From Lachnospiraceae bacterium (GTDB taxonomy: Bacteria > Bacillota > Clostridia > Lachnospirales > Lachnospiraceae), in NCBI GenBank assembly GCA_011958945.1, contig BLLT01000005.1, forward strand, positions 1 to 45,571: a stretch of 45,571 bases of DNA. Reading direction: 5' to 3'. Of this stretch, positions 36,482 through 45,571 are shown in pieces. Numbering within the stretch: the first letter of the stretch is position 1; every line of letters begins with the position of its first letter. A model generated the notes under the pieces. It was not told where the DNA came from. It worked only from the letters and a program-made list of their open reading frames with translations, and searched no databases. A program made the position numbers and the translations under genes.

Positions 36482-37918
36482 ATGAAAAAGAGAAAGCGGT
36501 TGTCCGGGATATTTTATGCAGTGGGGCTGATTATGATGCTTTTGGTGGTTGCGCTCTGCCTTCCGCTGGCATTGCCCCGGCTGTTAGGTTTTGAAGCCTA
36601 TGCCATTATCAGCGGCAGCATGGAACCACAGATTCCAGTGGGCAGCCTTGTGTACGCAAAGGCGATGGCTCCGGAGGAAGTAGAAGCCGGCGACGTTATT
36701 GTTTTTTACGGGGGAAGGGCCGGGGAGGCGGTGACAACCCACCGCGTAGTTGAAAACAGGAATGCCGATAGGGAGTTTATTACCCGCGGGGATGCTAATG
36801 CAGGAGATGACATGGAGGCCAGACCTTATGAGAGTTTGATTGGGAGAGTGGAGCATATTCTGCCCCATTTCGGACGGCTGTCGCTGATGATGTCTATGGC
36901 ATCCGGAAAGACAGGGATGGTTTGTTTTCTGGGAGCGGCACTCATATTTTGCATTTTAGGAGGGGTTTTAAAGAAAGATGGCAGTGAAGGGCAGCCGGAA
37001 GACAAGGAAGCAGGGAAAGATAGCGGAAGAGAACTGTCCAAAGCTGGAGGGGCAGTGAGCAGCAGTTCAGGAATGCCCACAGAGGGCACAGTGCCGGGAA
37101 AGCGGGCAGTGAAGGCCATAATAATTGTGCTCCTGGCCATATTCCTTTGTTCAGTAAGCGTCCTTGCAGTCAATCTGTACCGGTATTGGTCAAACAGGCA
37201 GCTGTATAAGGATGCGGCCGGAGAATATACTTATGATGCAATGGGAAAAAACTCAGGCGGATTGGGCAACGGGAATGAAGGAGAGGGCAGTGGAAAGGGT
37301 GAAGATAATGGCAATGGGGAAGAAAAACCTCCAATTGCTGTAGATTTCCACAGGCTGCAGGAAATGAACGGGGACGTGGCTGGCTGGATTTATTGCGAAG
37401 GAACGCCTATTAATTATCCTGTGATGAAAGGGGCGGACAATGATTTTTACCTTGGGCATAGCTATGATGGAGCTAACAGCAGATCAGGATCTATTTTTGT
37501 GGAAGCGGCCAACCGGCCGGGGTTCGCGGATGCTAACACGATTCTTTACGGGCATCATATGAAAGACGGCTCCATGTTTGCATCCTTGGAGAAATGGGCT
37601 GACCAAGAATTCTATGAGGAACATCCGGTTATGTGGCTGTTTACGCCAAAACAGGATTATAAAGTCATTTTGTTTAGCGGCTATACAACGGCGGCGAACT
37701 CGGAAGCCTATACGATTTTTTCCGATTCCGGCAAGGAATTGGAGGAATACCTGGAGAAGTGCATCGGGAAGTCTGACTTTGAGGCAGATGTATCGGATAG
37801 GATACAAGAGGAGGGTACGGGAAATATAGCAGATAAGTATATCGTGCTTTCTACCTGTTCTTATGTATTCGAAGATGCCCGCTATGTTATTCACGGCTTT
37901 TTAGTGCCGGTGGGATAG
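36482..37918 (+). CDS. Fusion: SipW-like signal peptidase I (N-terminal) + class B sortase (C-terminal)
   Basis: N-half IISGSMEPQIPVGSLVY, TTHRVVE, RGDANAGDD; second TM (AIIIVLLAIFLCSVSVLAVNLY); C-half GWIYCEGTPINYPVMKGADNDFYLGHSYDG, ILYGHHMKDGSMFASL, IVLSTCSYVFEDARYVIHG. Confidence 0.9.
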   Translation: MKKRKRLSGIFYAVGLIMMLLVVALCLPLALPRLLGFEAYAIISGSMEPQIPVGSLVYAKAMAPEEVEAGDVIVFYGGRAGEAVTTHRVVENRNADREFITRGDANAGDDMEARPYESLIGRVEHILPHFGRLSLMMSMASGKTGMVCFLGAALIFCILGGVLKKDGSEGQPEDKEAGKDSGRELSKAGGAVSSSSGMPTEGTVPGKRAVKAIIIVLLAIFLCSVSVLAVNLYRYWSNRQLYKDAAGEYTYDAMGKNSGGLGNGNEGEGSGKGEDNGNGEEKPPIAVDFHRLQEMNGDVAGWIYCEGTPINYPVMKGADNDFYLGHSYDGANSRSGSIFVEAANRPGFADANTILYGHHMKDGSMFASLEKWADQEFYEEHPVMWLFTPKQDYKVILFSGYTTAANSEAYTIFSDSGKELEEYLEKCIGKSDFEADVSDRIQEEGTGNIADKYIVLSTCSYVFEDARYVIHGFLVPVG

Positions 37919-37992
37919 CGGGGGTAAGAGAAGGGTTAAATAATATATCCGGCTCAAAATTTGAGTAAACCTAGAAAGGAGCAAATGATAAC

Positions 37993-38391
37993 ATGGAAAA
38001 AAATTTTCAGAAATGCATCAACGGGATACAGCACATAGGGATTCCCACCAATGATATCTCGAAAACAATCGCTTTTTATGAAATGCTGGGTTTCCAGGTA
38101 GCCTACAGGACATTGAATGAAAAAGCAAATGAGGAAGTGGCCTTCCTGGAACTAGGCGATGTGGTTATTGAAACCTATGAAAGCAAAAATGCAGCATTAA
38201 AAAGCGGTGCCTTAGACCATCTGGCTTTAGACACCAGTGATATTCAGGGTGCTTACCGGCTGGCAAAGGAAAAGGGCTGTCGAATTCTGGACGATGGCAT
38301 CCAGTTCCTGCCGTTTTGGGAGAATGGGGTAAATTTTTTTACTATTTTAGGCCCTAACGAAGAAAAGATTGAGTTTTGCCAGCGTTTATAA
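37993..38391 (+). CDS. VOC-family (glyoxalase-like) protein
   Basis: GIQHIGIPTNDISKTIAFYEMLGFQVAYRTL, LDHLALDTSDIQGAYRLAKEKG, FFTILGPNEEKIEFCQ. Confidence 0.85.
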   Translation: MEKNFQKCINGIQHIGIPTNDISKTIAFYEMLGFQVAYRTLNEKANEEVAFLELGDVVIETYESKNAALKSGALDHLALDTSDIQGAYRLAKEKGCRILDDGIQFLPFWENGVNFFTILGPNEEKIEFCQRL

Positions 38392-38524
38392 GCAAAAATC
38401 TATAAATACGGGGAATTTTTTACCTTACAGGAAAGTCCGTCATCAGCCGGATATGAAGTGGAAAATAGCCAGTTCATTGAATACCACTCTGCAAACAGTC
38501 AATGCAGTCAACTTAAAGAGAAAT

Positions 38525-38559
38525 CACCTTGCTATGAAAATAACGCTCATAGCAAGGTG
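38525..38559 (-). terminator. Terminator of the dehydratase activase gene
   Basis: CACCTTGCTATGA-AAATAACGC-TCATAGCAAGGTG, 13-bp perfect stem. Confidence 0.75.
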
Positions 38560-38568
38560 CAATTAGAA

Positions 38569-41500
38569 TCACTTCTTCAAATTCTTCTGTGCCGTAGAAA
38601 GCATCAGTTTAATCCGGTTCAGCTGGTTTACCTCGCTGGCTCCCGGGTCATAATCAATAGCCACAATATTAGCCAGCGGATAATGCTTTCTGATTTCCTT
38701 AATAACCCCTTTTCCCACCACATGGTTGGGCAGGCAGCCGAAGGGCTGGGTGCAGACGATGTTGGTCACACCGCTGTGAATCAGCTCCAGCATCTCGCCG
38801 GTCAAAAACCAGCCTTCCCCGGTCTGGTTGCCGATGGAAACGATGGACTTGGCATATTCCACCAGTTGGTAAATGCTCACCGGGGGTGTAAAATGTTTGC
38901 TTTTCTCAAAGGCTTTTCTGGCAGGAGTCCGCAAAAATTCCACGGCATCAATCCCCAGCCTGGAAACCATGGCAGTTTTCCGGCTCGTGCCCAGTTCTTC
39001 CGCCTTATAAATCTGGTTATAGAAGCAATAGAGCATGAAATCCAGCAAATCCGGCACCACAGCTTCCGCCCCTTCCGACTCCAGCAGCTCTACCAGATGA
39101 TTGTTGGCGGCAGGCGCAAATTTTACGAGAATTTCCCCCACAATACCTACCTTTGGCTTGGGAATATCGGAAATGGGGATGGCATCGAAGTCTTCAATGA
39201 TTTCTTTACACATCTTTTTAAATTTCCAGGGATTTAAATGTTTGGCGGATACGAAATCCTGGCATTTCTTTAACCACTTGGCATGAACTTTTTCCACAGC
39301 CCCCGGTTCTTTCTCGTAAGGCCGCATCCGATAAATGCAGCGCATGAAAATATCGCCGAACACGGCGCCGAAGGCGGCACGGCTGAGCAAATCCGCATTT
39401 AGTTTAAATCCAGGATTGGTTTCAATGCCCGCCATATTGATGGAAATTACGGGTATCTGGGGCATCCCTGCTTTTTCCAGGGCTCTCCGTATGAAGCCCA
39501 CATAATTGGTAGCGCGGCAGCCGCCGCCTGTTTGGGACATGATGACCGCCACCTTGTCTAAATCATATTCGCCGGACAAAAGGGCGTCCATAATCTGGCC
39601 CACCACCATGAGGGAAGGGTAGCAGGCATCGTTGTTCACATATTTTAACCCCACATCCACAGCCCGTTTATTGTCATTGGACAATACTTTGAAACGGTAG
39701 CCGCATGCATGGAAAGCCGGCTCCAGCACTTCGAAGTGGATGGGCGACATCTGGGGGCAGAGTATGGTATATGTCTGGCGCATTTCTTCCGTAAAAGCCA
39801 CTTTTTGGATGGCGGAGGAACGGATTTTGCGCTGCTGCTGTTTCTGTTCCCTGACGCGGATTGCGGAAAGCAGGGAACGGATGCGGATACGGGCCGCACC
39901 CAAATTGCTGACCTCATCGATTTTCAGGCAGGTATATATTTTATCGGAAGCGGTGAGGATGTCGTTGACCTGATCGGTAGTGACGGCATCCAGGCCGCAG
40001 CCGAATGAGTTTAACTGAATCAAATCTAAATCATCCCGGGTTTTTACAAAGCTGGCTGCCGCATACAGTCTGGAGTGGTACATCCACTGGTCGGAGACAA
40101 TCAAAGGACGTTCCGGTTCGGCCAGATGGGAGACGGAATCTTCCGTCAATACGGCAATCCCATAGGAAGTAATCAACTCAGGAATGCCGTGGTTGATTTC
40201 CGGGTCGATATGGTAGGGCCGTCCGGCCAGGACAATCCCCCGTATATGATTTTCTTCCATATAGCGGAGGGTTTCTTCCCCTTTTTTCTTAATATCTTCC
40301 CTGGCATTGCCCAGTTCTGTCCAGGCTGCATCCGCCGCATCAATGACTTCCTGGGCGGGGATTTCAGAAAATTCCTTAATCAGCGCTTCGGTGGCGGTGC
40401 GGATATCCCGGAAGGACATGAAGGGATTGCGCAAGAGCATTTCCCCACGCCCGATTTCCTCCACATTATTTTTAATATTCTCCGAATAGGAGGTAACGAT
40501 AGGGCAGTTATAGTGGTTGTTAGCCGCCTCGAATTCATTGCGCTCATAAAAGAGGGCAGGATAGAAGATAAAATCCACTTTTTCATGAATCAGCCAGCTT
40601 ACATGGCCATGAGCCAGTTTAGCCGGGTAGCATTCCGATTCGCTGGGGATGGATTCTATGCCAAGCGAATAAATATTATGGTTGGAAAGGGGGGAAAGTA
40701 CTACCTGATATCCCAGTCTGGTAAAAAAGGTGAACCAGAAGGGGTAGTTCTCGTACATATTTAAAACCCGTGGAATGCCCACCTTCCCTCTTTTTGCCGC
40801 ATCCGCCAAAAGAGGTTCATATCCAAAAATTCTTTTTAGCTTATATTCAAAAAGGTTAGGGATGGTGTCTTTGCTTTTGGATTTCCCAAGCCCCCGTTCG
40901 CAGCGGTTGCCGGAAATGAACTGGCGGCCTCCGCTGAATTTATTGATAGTAAGCCTGCAATTGTTGGTGCAGCCTTTGCATTTTGCCATGCTTGTTTCAA
41001 ACTGAAGAGACTGTATCTGCCCGATGGTGAGCATGGTGGTGGCATAGCCCTCTTCGTAGCGTTCCCTGGCAATCAGGGCAGCGCCGAAAGCCCCCATAAT
41101 GCCCGCAATATCCGGACGGATGGCCTCACAGCCTGCGATTTTTTCAAAACTGCGAAGTACCGCATCGTTATAGAAGGTGCCGCCTTGCACTACGATATTT
41201 TTCCCAAGCTCCGAGGCGTCGGATACTTTGATAACCTTAAAAAGGGCATTCTTAATGACAGAATAGGCCAGGCCGGCAGAAATATCCGCCACTTCCGCGC
41301 CTTCCTTCTGCGCCTGTTTTACCTTGGAATTCATGAAAACGGTACAGCGGGTTCCCAAGTCGATGGGGTGTTTGGCGAACAAAGCCGCCTGGGCGAAATC
41401 CTCCACGCTGTAATTTAAGGATTTAGCAAAAGTTTCGATAAAAGACCCGCAGCCGGAGGAGCAGGCCTCGTTTAACTGGACACTGTCTACTGTCTGGTTT

Positions 41501-42798
41501 TTGATTTTAATGCATTTCATATCCTGTCCGCCGATATCCAGGATGCAGTCAACCTCCGGGTCAAAGAAGGCGGCAGCGTAATAATGGGCCACCGTTTCCA
41601 CTTCCCCGTCATCCAATAAAAAGGCTGACTTTAACAAGGCCTCCCCGTAACCGGTAGAGCAGGAACGGACGATATGTACGTCTTCGGGGAGCAGCCGGTA
41701 GATTTCCTTGATGGAGCGGATTGCCGTCTTTAACGGGCTTCCGTCATTGCTGCTGTAGAAGGAATACAAAAGGGAGCCATCCTCAGCCACCAAGGCTACC
41801 TTAGTGGTAGTGCTGCCGGCATCAATGCCAAGGAAGCAGCGCCCGTGATAGGAAGACAGGTCTGAGGTTTCCACATGGTGCATGGAATGACGGCTTTTGA
41901 AAGCATCATAAGCATCTTCATCGGCGAATAAAGGCTCCATCCTTTCCACCTCAAATTCCATCTTGATATCGGAGGAAAGTTTGGCATCCATTTCTTCCAT
42001 GGAATAATGCACCTCTTCTTTCGCGTTCAGGGCAGAGCCTATGGCGGCGAAGAGATGGGAATGGTCCGTTTGGATAATATGCTCATCGTCCAATTTCAGG
42101 GTGCGGATAAAAGCCTCCTTAAGCTCGGAGAGAAAATGCAGCGGGCCGCCCAGGAAAGCCACATGCCCTCTGATTGGCTTGCCGCAGGCCAGCCCGGAAA
42201 TGGTCTGGTTTACCACCGCCTGGAAAATGGAGGCGGAAAGGTCTTCCTTCGTCGCGCCTTCGTTGATTAACGGCTGGATGTCGGACTTCGCAAATACGCC
42301 GCAGCGGGCCGCAATCGTATATAATGACTGATATTTTTTCGCATATTCATTCAGGCCGGAAGCATCTGTCTGCAGCAGGGAGGCCATCTGGTCGATGAAA
42401 GAGCCGGTGCCCCCGGCGCAGATGCCGTTCATACGCTGCTCCACATTGCCGTCCTCGAAATAAATGATTTTTGCATCTTCCCCGCCCAGCTCTATGGCCA
42501 CATCCGTTTTAGGGGCAAACTCCTGCAGGGTGGTGGAGACAGCGATAACCTCCTGTACAAAAGGAACTTGCAGGTGGTTGGCAAGGGTAAGCCCGCCTGA
42601 GCCGGTAATCATGGGGTGGAGCTCCACGTTGCCCAGCATCTCATAGGCTTTTTTTAACAGGCCTGCCAGAGTCTCCCTGATATTTGCATAATGCCGTTCA
42701 TAATCGGAAAATAATATTTTATGGGCATCATCCAAAATTGCTATTTTTACTGTGGTCGAACCAATGTCGATTCCCAGAGTATAATGTAACTGATTCAT
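38569..42798 (-). CDS. Multidomain acyl-CoA dehydratase activase-related protein (two BcrAD/BadFG ATPase domains + DUF2229 + dehydratase-like region)
   Basis: 1409 aa; [17 protein letters not shown] and second [52 protein letters not shown]-terminal [33 protein letters not shown]. Confidence 0.92.
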   Translation of the reverse strand: MNQLHYTLGIDIGSTTVKIAILDDAHKILFSDYERHYANIRETLAGLLKKAYEMLGNVELHPMITGSGGLTLANHLQVPFVQEVIAVSTTLQEFAPKTDVAIELGGEDAKIIYFEDGNVEQRMNGICAGGTGSFIDQMASLLQTDASGLNEYAKKYQSLYTIAARCGVFAKSDIQPLINEGATKEDLSASIFQAVVNQTISGLACGKPIRGHVAFLGGPLHFLSELKEAFIRTLKLDDEHIIQTDHSHLFAAIGSALNAKEEVHYSMEEMDAKLSSDIKMEFEVERMEPLFADEDAYDAFKSRHSMHHVETSDLSSYHGRCFLGIDAGSTTTKVALVAEDGSLLYSFYSSNDGSPLKTAIRSIKEIYRLLPEDVHIVRSCSTGYGEALLKSAFLLDDGEVETVAHYYAAAFFDPEVDCILDIGGQDMKCIKIKNQTVDSVQLNEACSSGCGSFIETFAKSLNYSVEDFAQAALFAKHPIDLGTRCTVFMNSKVKQAQKEGAEVADISAGLAYSVIKNALFKVIKVSDASELGKNIVVQGGTFYNDAVLRSFEKIAGCEAIRPDIAGIMGAFGAALIARERYEEGYATTMLTIGQIQSLQFETSMAKCKGCTNNCRLTINKFSGGRQFISGNRCERGLGKSKSKDTIPNLFEYKLKRIFGYEPLLADAAKRGKVGIPRVLNMYENYPFWFTFFTRLGYQVVLSPLSNHNIYSLGIESIPSESECYPAKLAHGHVSWLIHEKVDFIFYPALFYERNEFEAANNHYNCPIVTSYSENIKNNVEEIGRGEMLLRNPFMSFRDIRTATEALIKEFSEIPAQEVIDAADAAWTELGNAREDIKKKGEETLRYMEENHIRGIVLAGRPYHIDPEINHGIPELITSYGIAVLTEDSVSHLAEPERPLIVSDQWMYHSRLYAAASFVKTRDDLDLIQLNSFGCGLDAVTTDQVNDILTASDKIYTCLKIDEVSNLGAARIRIRSLLSAIRVREQKQQQRKIRSSAIQKVAFTEEMRQTYTILCPQMSPIHFEVLEPAFHACGYRFKVLSNDNKRAVDVGLKYVNNDACYPSLMVVGQIMDALLSGEYDLDKVAVIMSQTGGGCRATNYVGFIRRALEKAGMPQIPVISINMAGIETNPGFKLNADLLSRAAFGAVFGDIFMRCIYRMRPYEKEPGAVEKVHAKWLKKCQDFVSAKHLNPWKFKKMCKEIIEDFDAIPISDIPKPKVGIVGEILVKFAPAANNHLVELLESEGAEAVVPDLLDFMLYCFYNQIYKAEELGTSRKTAMVSRLGIDAVEFLRTPARKAFEKSKHFTPPVSIYQLVEYAKSIVSIGNQTGEGWFLTGEMLELIHSGVTNIVCTQPFGCLPNHVVGKGVIKEIRKHYPLANIVAIDYDPGASEVNQLNRIKLMLSTAQKNLKK

Positions 42799-43125
42799 AG
42801 TATCCGCCCTTTCTTTTTACTTTTTTGCTTTGTTTTGCCATCCAGATTCTTCCTATTATTATGTATCACAAAAGAGTCTTTGGGCATACCTAGACATTAT
42901 ACGACACGGTTTTGCAAAATGCAATGAATCATTGCTAAGAATTTGTAAAGAATTCATTTAGAAATGTTAAATATTTATGATTGCAGCAGAAACCGTATAT
43001 AGTTTATTTACTTTTAAATGGTAGGATGTTAGAATATATTCACGTGCAGGCTATGAAAATGCCGTTGTTTTAGTTAAAGTTTGAAGTTGGCGCGAAAACA
43101 GCGCAGAAACGGGGATTGTAGGATT

Positions 43126-43983
43126 ATGATGAGTAATTTTGAAAAGAAATTTGGTAAATATGCGATTAACAATCTTTCGCTTACATTAATCATGTGTTAT
43201 GCGGCCGGGTATTTGATAGAAATGGTGCTGCCGGGGCTTTTTTATTTCTTGACGTTAAATCCCTATGCCATTATACATGGGCAGGTTTGGCGGCTGGTGA
43301 CGTGGATTTTAATACCGCCGGATTCTTCCAACTTGTTTTTCGTGCTGCTGATGCTTTATTTTTATTATTCGCTCGGTACGTCATTGGAAAGGACATGGGG
43401 AACCTACCGTTATAATGTATATATTTTTTCCGGTATGCTGTTTACCATTATCGGCAGCTTTTTGATGATGGGCTATTGCTATTTGGTCCGGCCTGCAGAT
43501 ATGGTGGCATATGGCCCCAGCGTATTCTTTTCCGCAGTTTCCCCGCTGTTTAGTACTTATTATGTAAATATGTCCATTTTCCTGGCTTTTGCGGCTACTT
43601 TCCCGGAAGTGCAGGTATTGCTGATGTTTATCATACCCATAAAAGTGAAGGTGCTGGGCATCATATATGGGGTTATGCTCATCGCCAATTTTATCCAGGG
43701 CAGCGCTTACAGCAGGTTCGCCATGGCGGCTTCCTTGTTTAACTTCGTAGTATTTTGGATAACCAGCAAAAACCATATCCATATGTCGCCCAAACAGGTA
43801 AAAAGGCGGCAGGAATACCGGCGGGAAGTGAAGCGGAATACGGGGGTGACCAAGCATAAATGCGCGATTTGCGGGAGGACGGAGTTGGACAGCCCGGATT
43901 TGGAATTCCGTTTCTGCTCCAAATGCAACGGGAATTATGAATATTGCCAGGAGCATTTGTTTACCCATCAGCATGTGAAGTAG
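43126..43983 (+). CDS. Rhomboid-like membrane protein with C-terminal Cys/His zinc-finger-like domain
   Basis: Multi-TM with YAIIHGQVWRLVTWILIP and YYSLGTSLERTWG; C-terminal HKCAICGRTELDSPDLEFRFCSKCNGNYEYCQEHLFTHQH. Confidence 0.7.
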   Translation: MMSNFEKKFGKYAINNLSLTLIMCYAAGYLIEMVLPGLFYFLTLNPYAIIHGQVWRLVTWILIPPDSSNLFFVLLMLYFYYSLGTSLERTWGTYRYNVYIFSGMLFTIIGSFLMMGYCYLVRPADMVAYGPSVFFSAVSPLFSTYYVNMSIFLAFAATFPEVQVLLMFIIPIKVKVLGIIYGVMLIANFIQGSAYSRFAMAASLFNFVVFWITSKNHIHMSPKQVKRRQEYRREVKRNTGVTKHKCAICGRTELDSPDLEFRFCSKCNGNYEYCQEHLFTHQHVK

Positions 43984-44074
43984 CGGTTTTGGCGGTGCTG
44001 GAAGCCGCAAGCTCCACTACGCCGTCGTTTCGCGAACGTTGATGAATGGGCTGTCAGAATCAGGAGGAAAAAGG

Positions 44075-44818
44075 GTGAACAGGGAAGTTATATTTGCCAG
44101 GACATTGGAAGATGTAAAGAAGAAAGCAAAAGAACAGGGGAATTGTATTTCGAGGAAACAGCTGGAAGAGGCCTTTGCGGAATTAGGGCTGGAAACAGAC
44201 CAGTTAGCTTTGGTTGAGGATTACCTGGAAAAACATAAAATAGGGATTGGTGAACCGGTAAAACCGGAGGATTACCTTACAGGGGAGGAAATCCGTTACC
44301 TGGATAACTATCTGGAGGAAATTAAGGGATTGGAGGAAGTGACGGAAGGGGAGCGGGAAGCTATTACCCTTTCGGCCATGGCCGGGGATAAGCAGGCACA
44401 GGCAAGGCTGGCGGAGATTTATTTGCCGGAAGTAGTACAAATTGCCAAGCTGTATGGCGGCCAGGGCGTTTATCTGGAGGATTTAATTGGGGAAGGCAAT
44501 GTAGCGGTGGCAGCAGGGGTTACCATGCTAGGCTGCCTGGAACATCCGGAGGAAGCCAGGGGGATGTTGGGGAAAATGATTATGGACGCCATGGAGGAGC
44601 ATATAAGCGACAGCCTGGCGGAAGCCGGCTCCAACCAGAAAATAGCGGATAAGGTGAACCAGGTGGCCGAACAGGCAAAGGAACTGGCCCAGCTTTTGCA
44701 AAGGAAAGTTACAGCCAGGGAACTGGCCCAGGAAACGGAACTGACAGAGGAACATATTTTAGAAGCAATCCGTATGAGCGGCAACCGGATTGAGGATATC
44801 GCAGGAGGGGATGCGTGA
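44075..44818 (+). CDS. Degenerate sigma-70-like protein (region 2/3-like, no region 4)
   Basis: GTG start with AGGAGG; LAEIYLPEVVQIAKLYGGQGVYLEDLIGEGNVAVAAGVTML resembles region 2; ARELAQETELTEEHILEAIRMSG resembles region 3; ORF ends before any region 4. Confidence 0.6.
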   Translation: MNREVIFARTLEDVKKKAKEQGNCISRKQLEEAFAELGLETDQLALVEDYLEKHKIGIGEPVKPEDYLTGEEIRYLDNYLEEIKGLEEVTEGEREAITLSAMAGDKQAQARLAEIYLPEVVQIAKLYGGQGVYLEDLIGEGNVAVAAGVTMLGCLEHPEEARGMLGKMIMDAMEEHISDSLAEAGSNQKIADKVNQVAEQAKELAQLLQRKVTARELAQETELTEEHILEAIRMSGNRIEDIAGGDA

Positions 44819-44933
44819 TTTGGGCGGGTAATGTGTGAAACAGGTAAAGTTTACCCGATGCAATTGCCTAAAGGGTTATGCATTTTGAAAGCTATTTGGT
44901 TTTAGCTGGAAAATTGGAAAGTTTCAATTACTA

Positions 44934-44995
44934 GGTTTGTGTCCACGCTGCATTCATAAACTTGGTATGTTTTCAAATGCAGCGCAGAAATGAGG
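44934..44995 (+). promoter_or_regulatory. H-type pseudoknot leader, copy 3 (upstream of terminal hypothetical gene)
   Basis: Stem 1 GTTTGTG (44935-44941)/CATAAAC (44955-44961, one G-U); stem 2 CGCTGCATT (44946-44954)/AATGCAGCG (44976-44984); CAGAAATGAGG follows. Confidence 0.6.
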
Positions 44996-45000
44996 AAAAG

Positions 45001-45432
45001 ATGGAAGAACACGGGTTGCAGGATAGGGATTTTAAATATGTATTGCAGGATACTGGCGCCATTTATCTTGGCGCCAGATACAGTTATGGGGAATTATTGG
45101 AGGACGATATGATGGCCTTTAAACTGAAAACGATTATTTCCCAGTATATTTTGAAAGATGTGGATGCCTCCGCCACGTTGGAGAGCCATTTTTATTATAT
45201 GACGCCGGAGTCTTTTTCCTATCAGACCTTCCGGGAACTAAAAGTGAAAATAAAGGTAAGCCTTCCGGAGGAAAAAAGAAGCCTGACGGGGAAGGTAAAA
45301 CATGTGTATAAGGATAAAATATATACGCTGAAGGAACTGGCAGAGCTGAATCTGGCAAGGAAAAAGCAGTTGGGGCTGATAATCCGGGAGATTTCTGTCT
45401 CAAAGCTGGGGTTGATGAGTTTTACGGTGTGA
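45001..45432 (+). CDS. Conserved hypothetical protein (small, unknown function)
   Basis: ORF with ATG at 45001 preceded by GAGG; no motif recognised with certainty. Confidence 0.6.
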   Translation: MEEHGLQDRDFKYVLQDTGAIYLGARYSYGELLEDDMMAFKLKTIISQYILKDVDASATLESHFYYMTPESFSYQTFRELKVKIKVSLPEEKRSLTGKVKHVYKDKIYTLKELAELNLARKKQLGLIIREISVSKLGLMSFTV

Positions 45433-45571
45433 GGGCCGGCGGGAAAATCTTTATGCTATAGCCCATTTCAGCATATTTGCCAATATCTTGGCCTATCCGC
45501 CCGGTGTGCATACTTTTTCTTTCTTTGCTAAAAATACTATAATGTGATATAATGAATTGCGCTGATGCGCA

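Noticed and set aside
38458-39237. 259-aa + strand ORF
   Set aside because: Mostly antisense to the 1409-aa dehydratase activase gene; no RBS or motif.

Overview
Gram-positive, spore-forming Firmicute chromosome, probably Lachnospiraceae or a close relative (inferred from gene content: dpaAB, RbsC-type ABC cassette, FeoA/FeoB, 2-hydroxyacyl-CoA dehydratase activase). Genes from start to end: aldo/keto reductase; methyltransferase; an L-fucose-type sugar ABC transporter with AraC regulator, fucI and a RhaB-like FGGY kinase; alpha/beta hydrolase; an HTH-HATPase-STAS-like regulator with a structured noncoding tail; tRNA-Leu(UAG); SH3b/SGNH exported protein; PPi-type phosphofructokinase; dipicolinate synthase A/B; asparagine synthetase; an MMPL transporter coupled to a giant GLUG-repeat surface protein; feoA-feoA-feoB with a DtxR-family regulator; an exported ComEC-like metallo-beta-lactamase; a signal peptidase I/class B sortase fusion; VOC protein; a 1409-aa CoA-dehydratase activase; a rhomboid-like protein; a degenerate sigma-70-like protein. 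Most notable observations: (1) a recurrent H-type pseudoknot leader just upstream of the Shine-Dalgarno of three unrelated genes (pfk, feoB, a terminal hypothetical gene), with compensatory change in stem 2, which could be an undescribed cis-regulatory RNA; (2) the signal peptidase-sortase B fusion with both catalytic sets intact; (3) at least four GTTAG-N6-CTAA(C/T) operator-like boxes around feo; (4) several palindromic or TIR-bounded mini-elements. All calls come from reading the sequence and the supplied ORFs; no database search was run.
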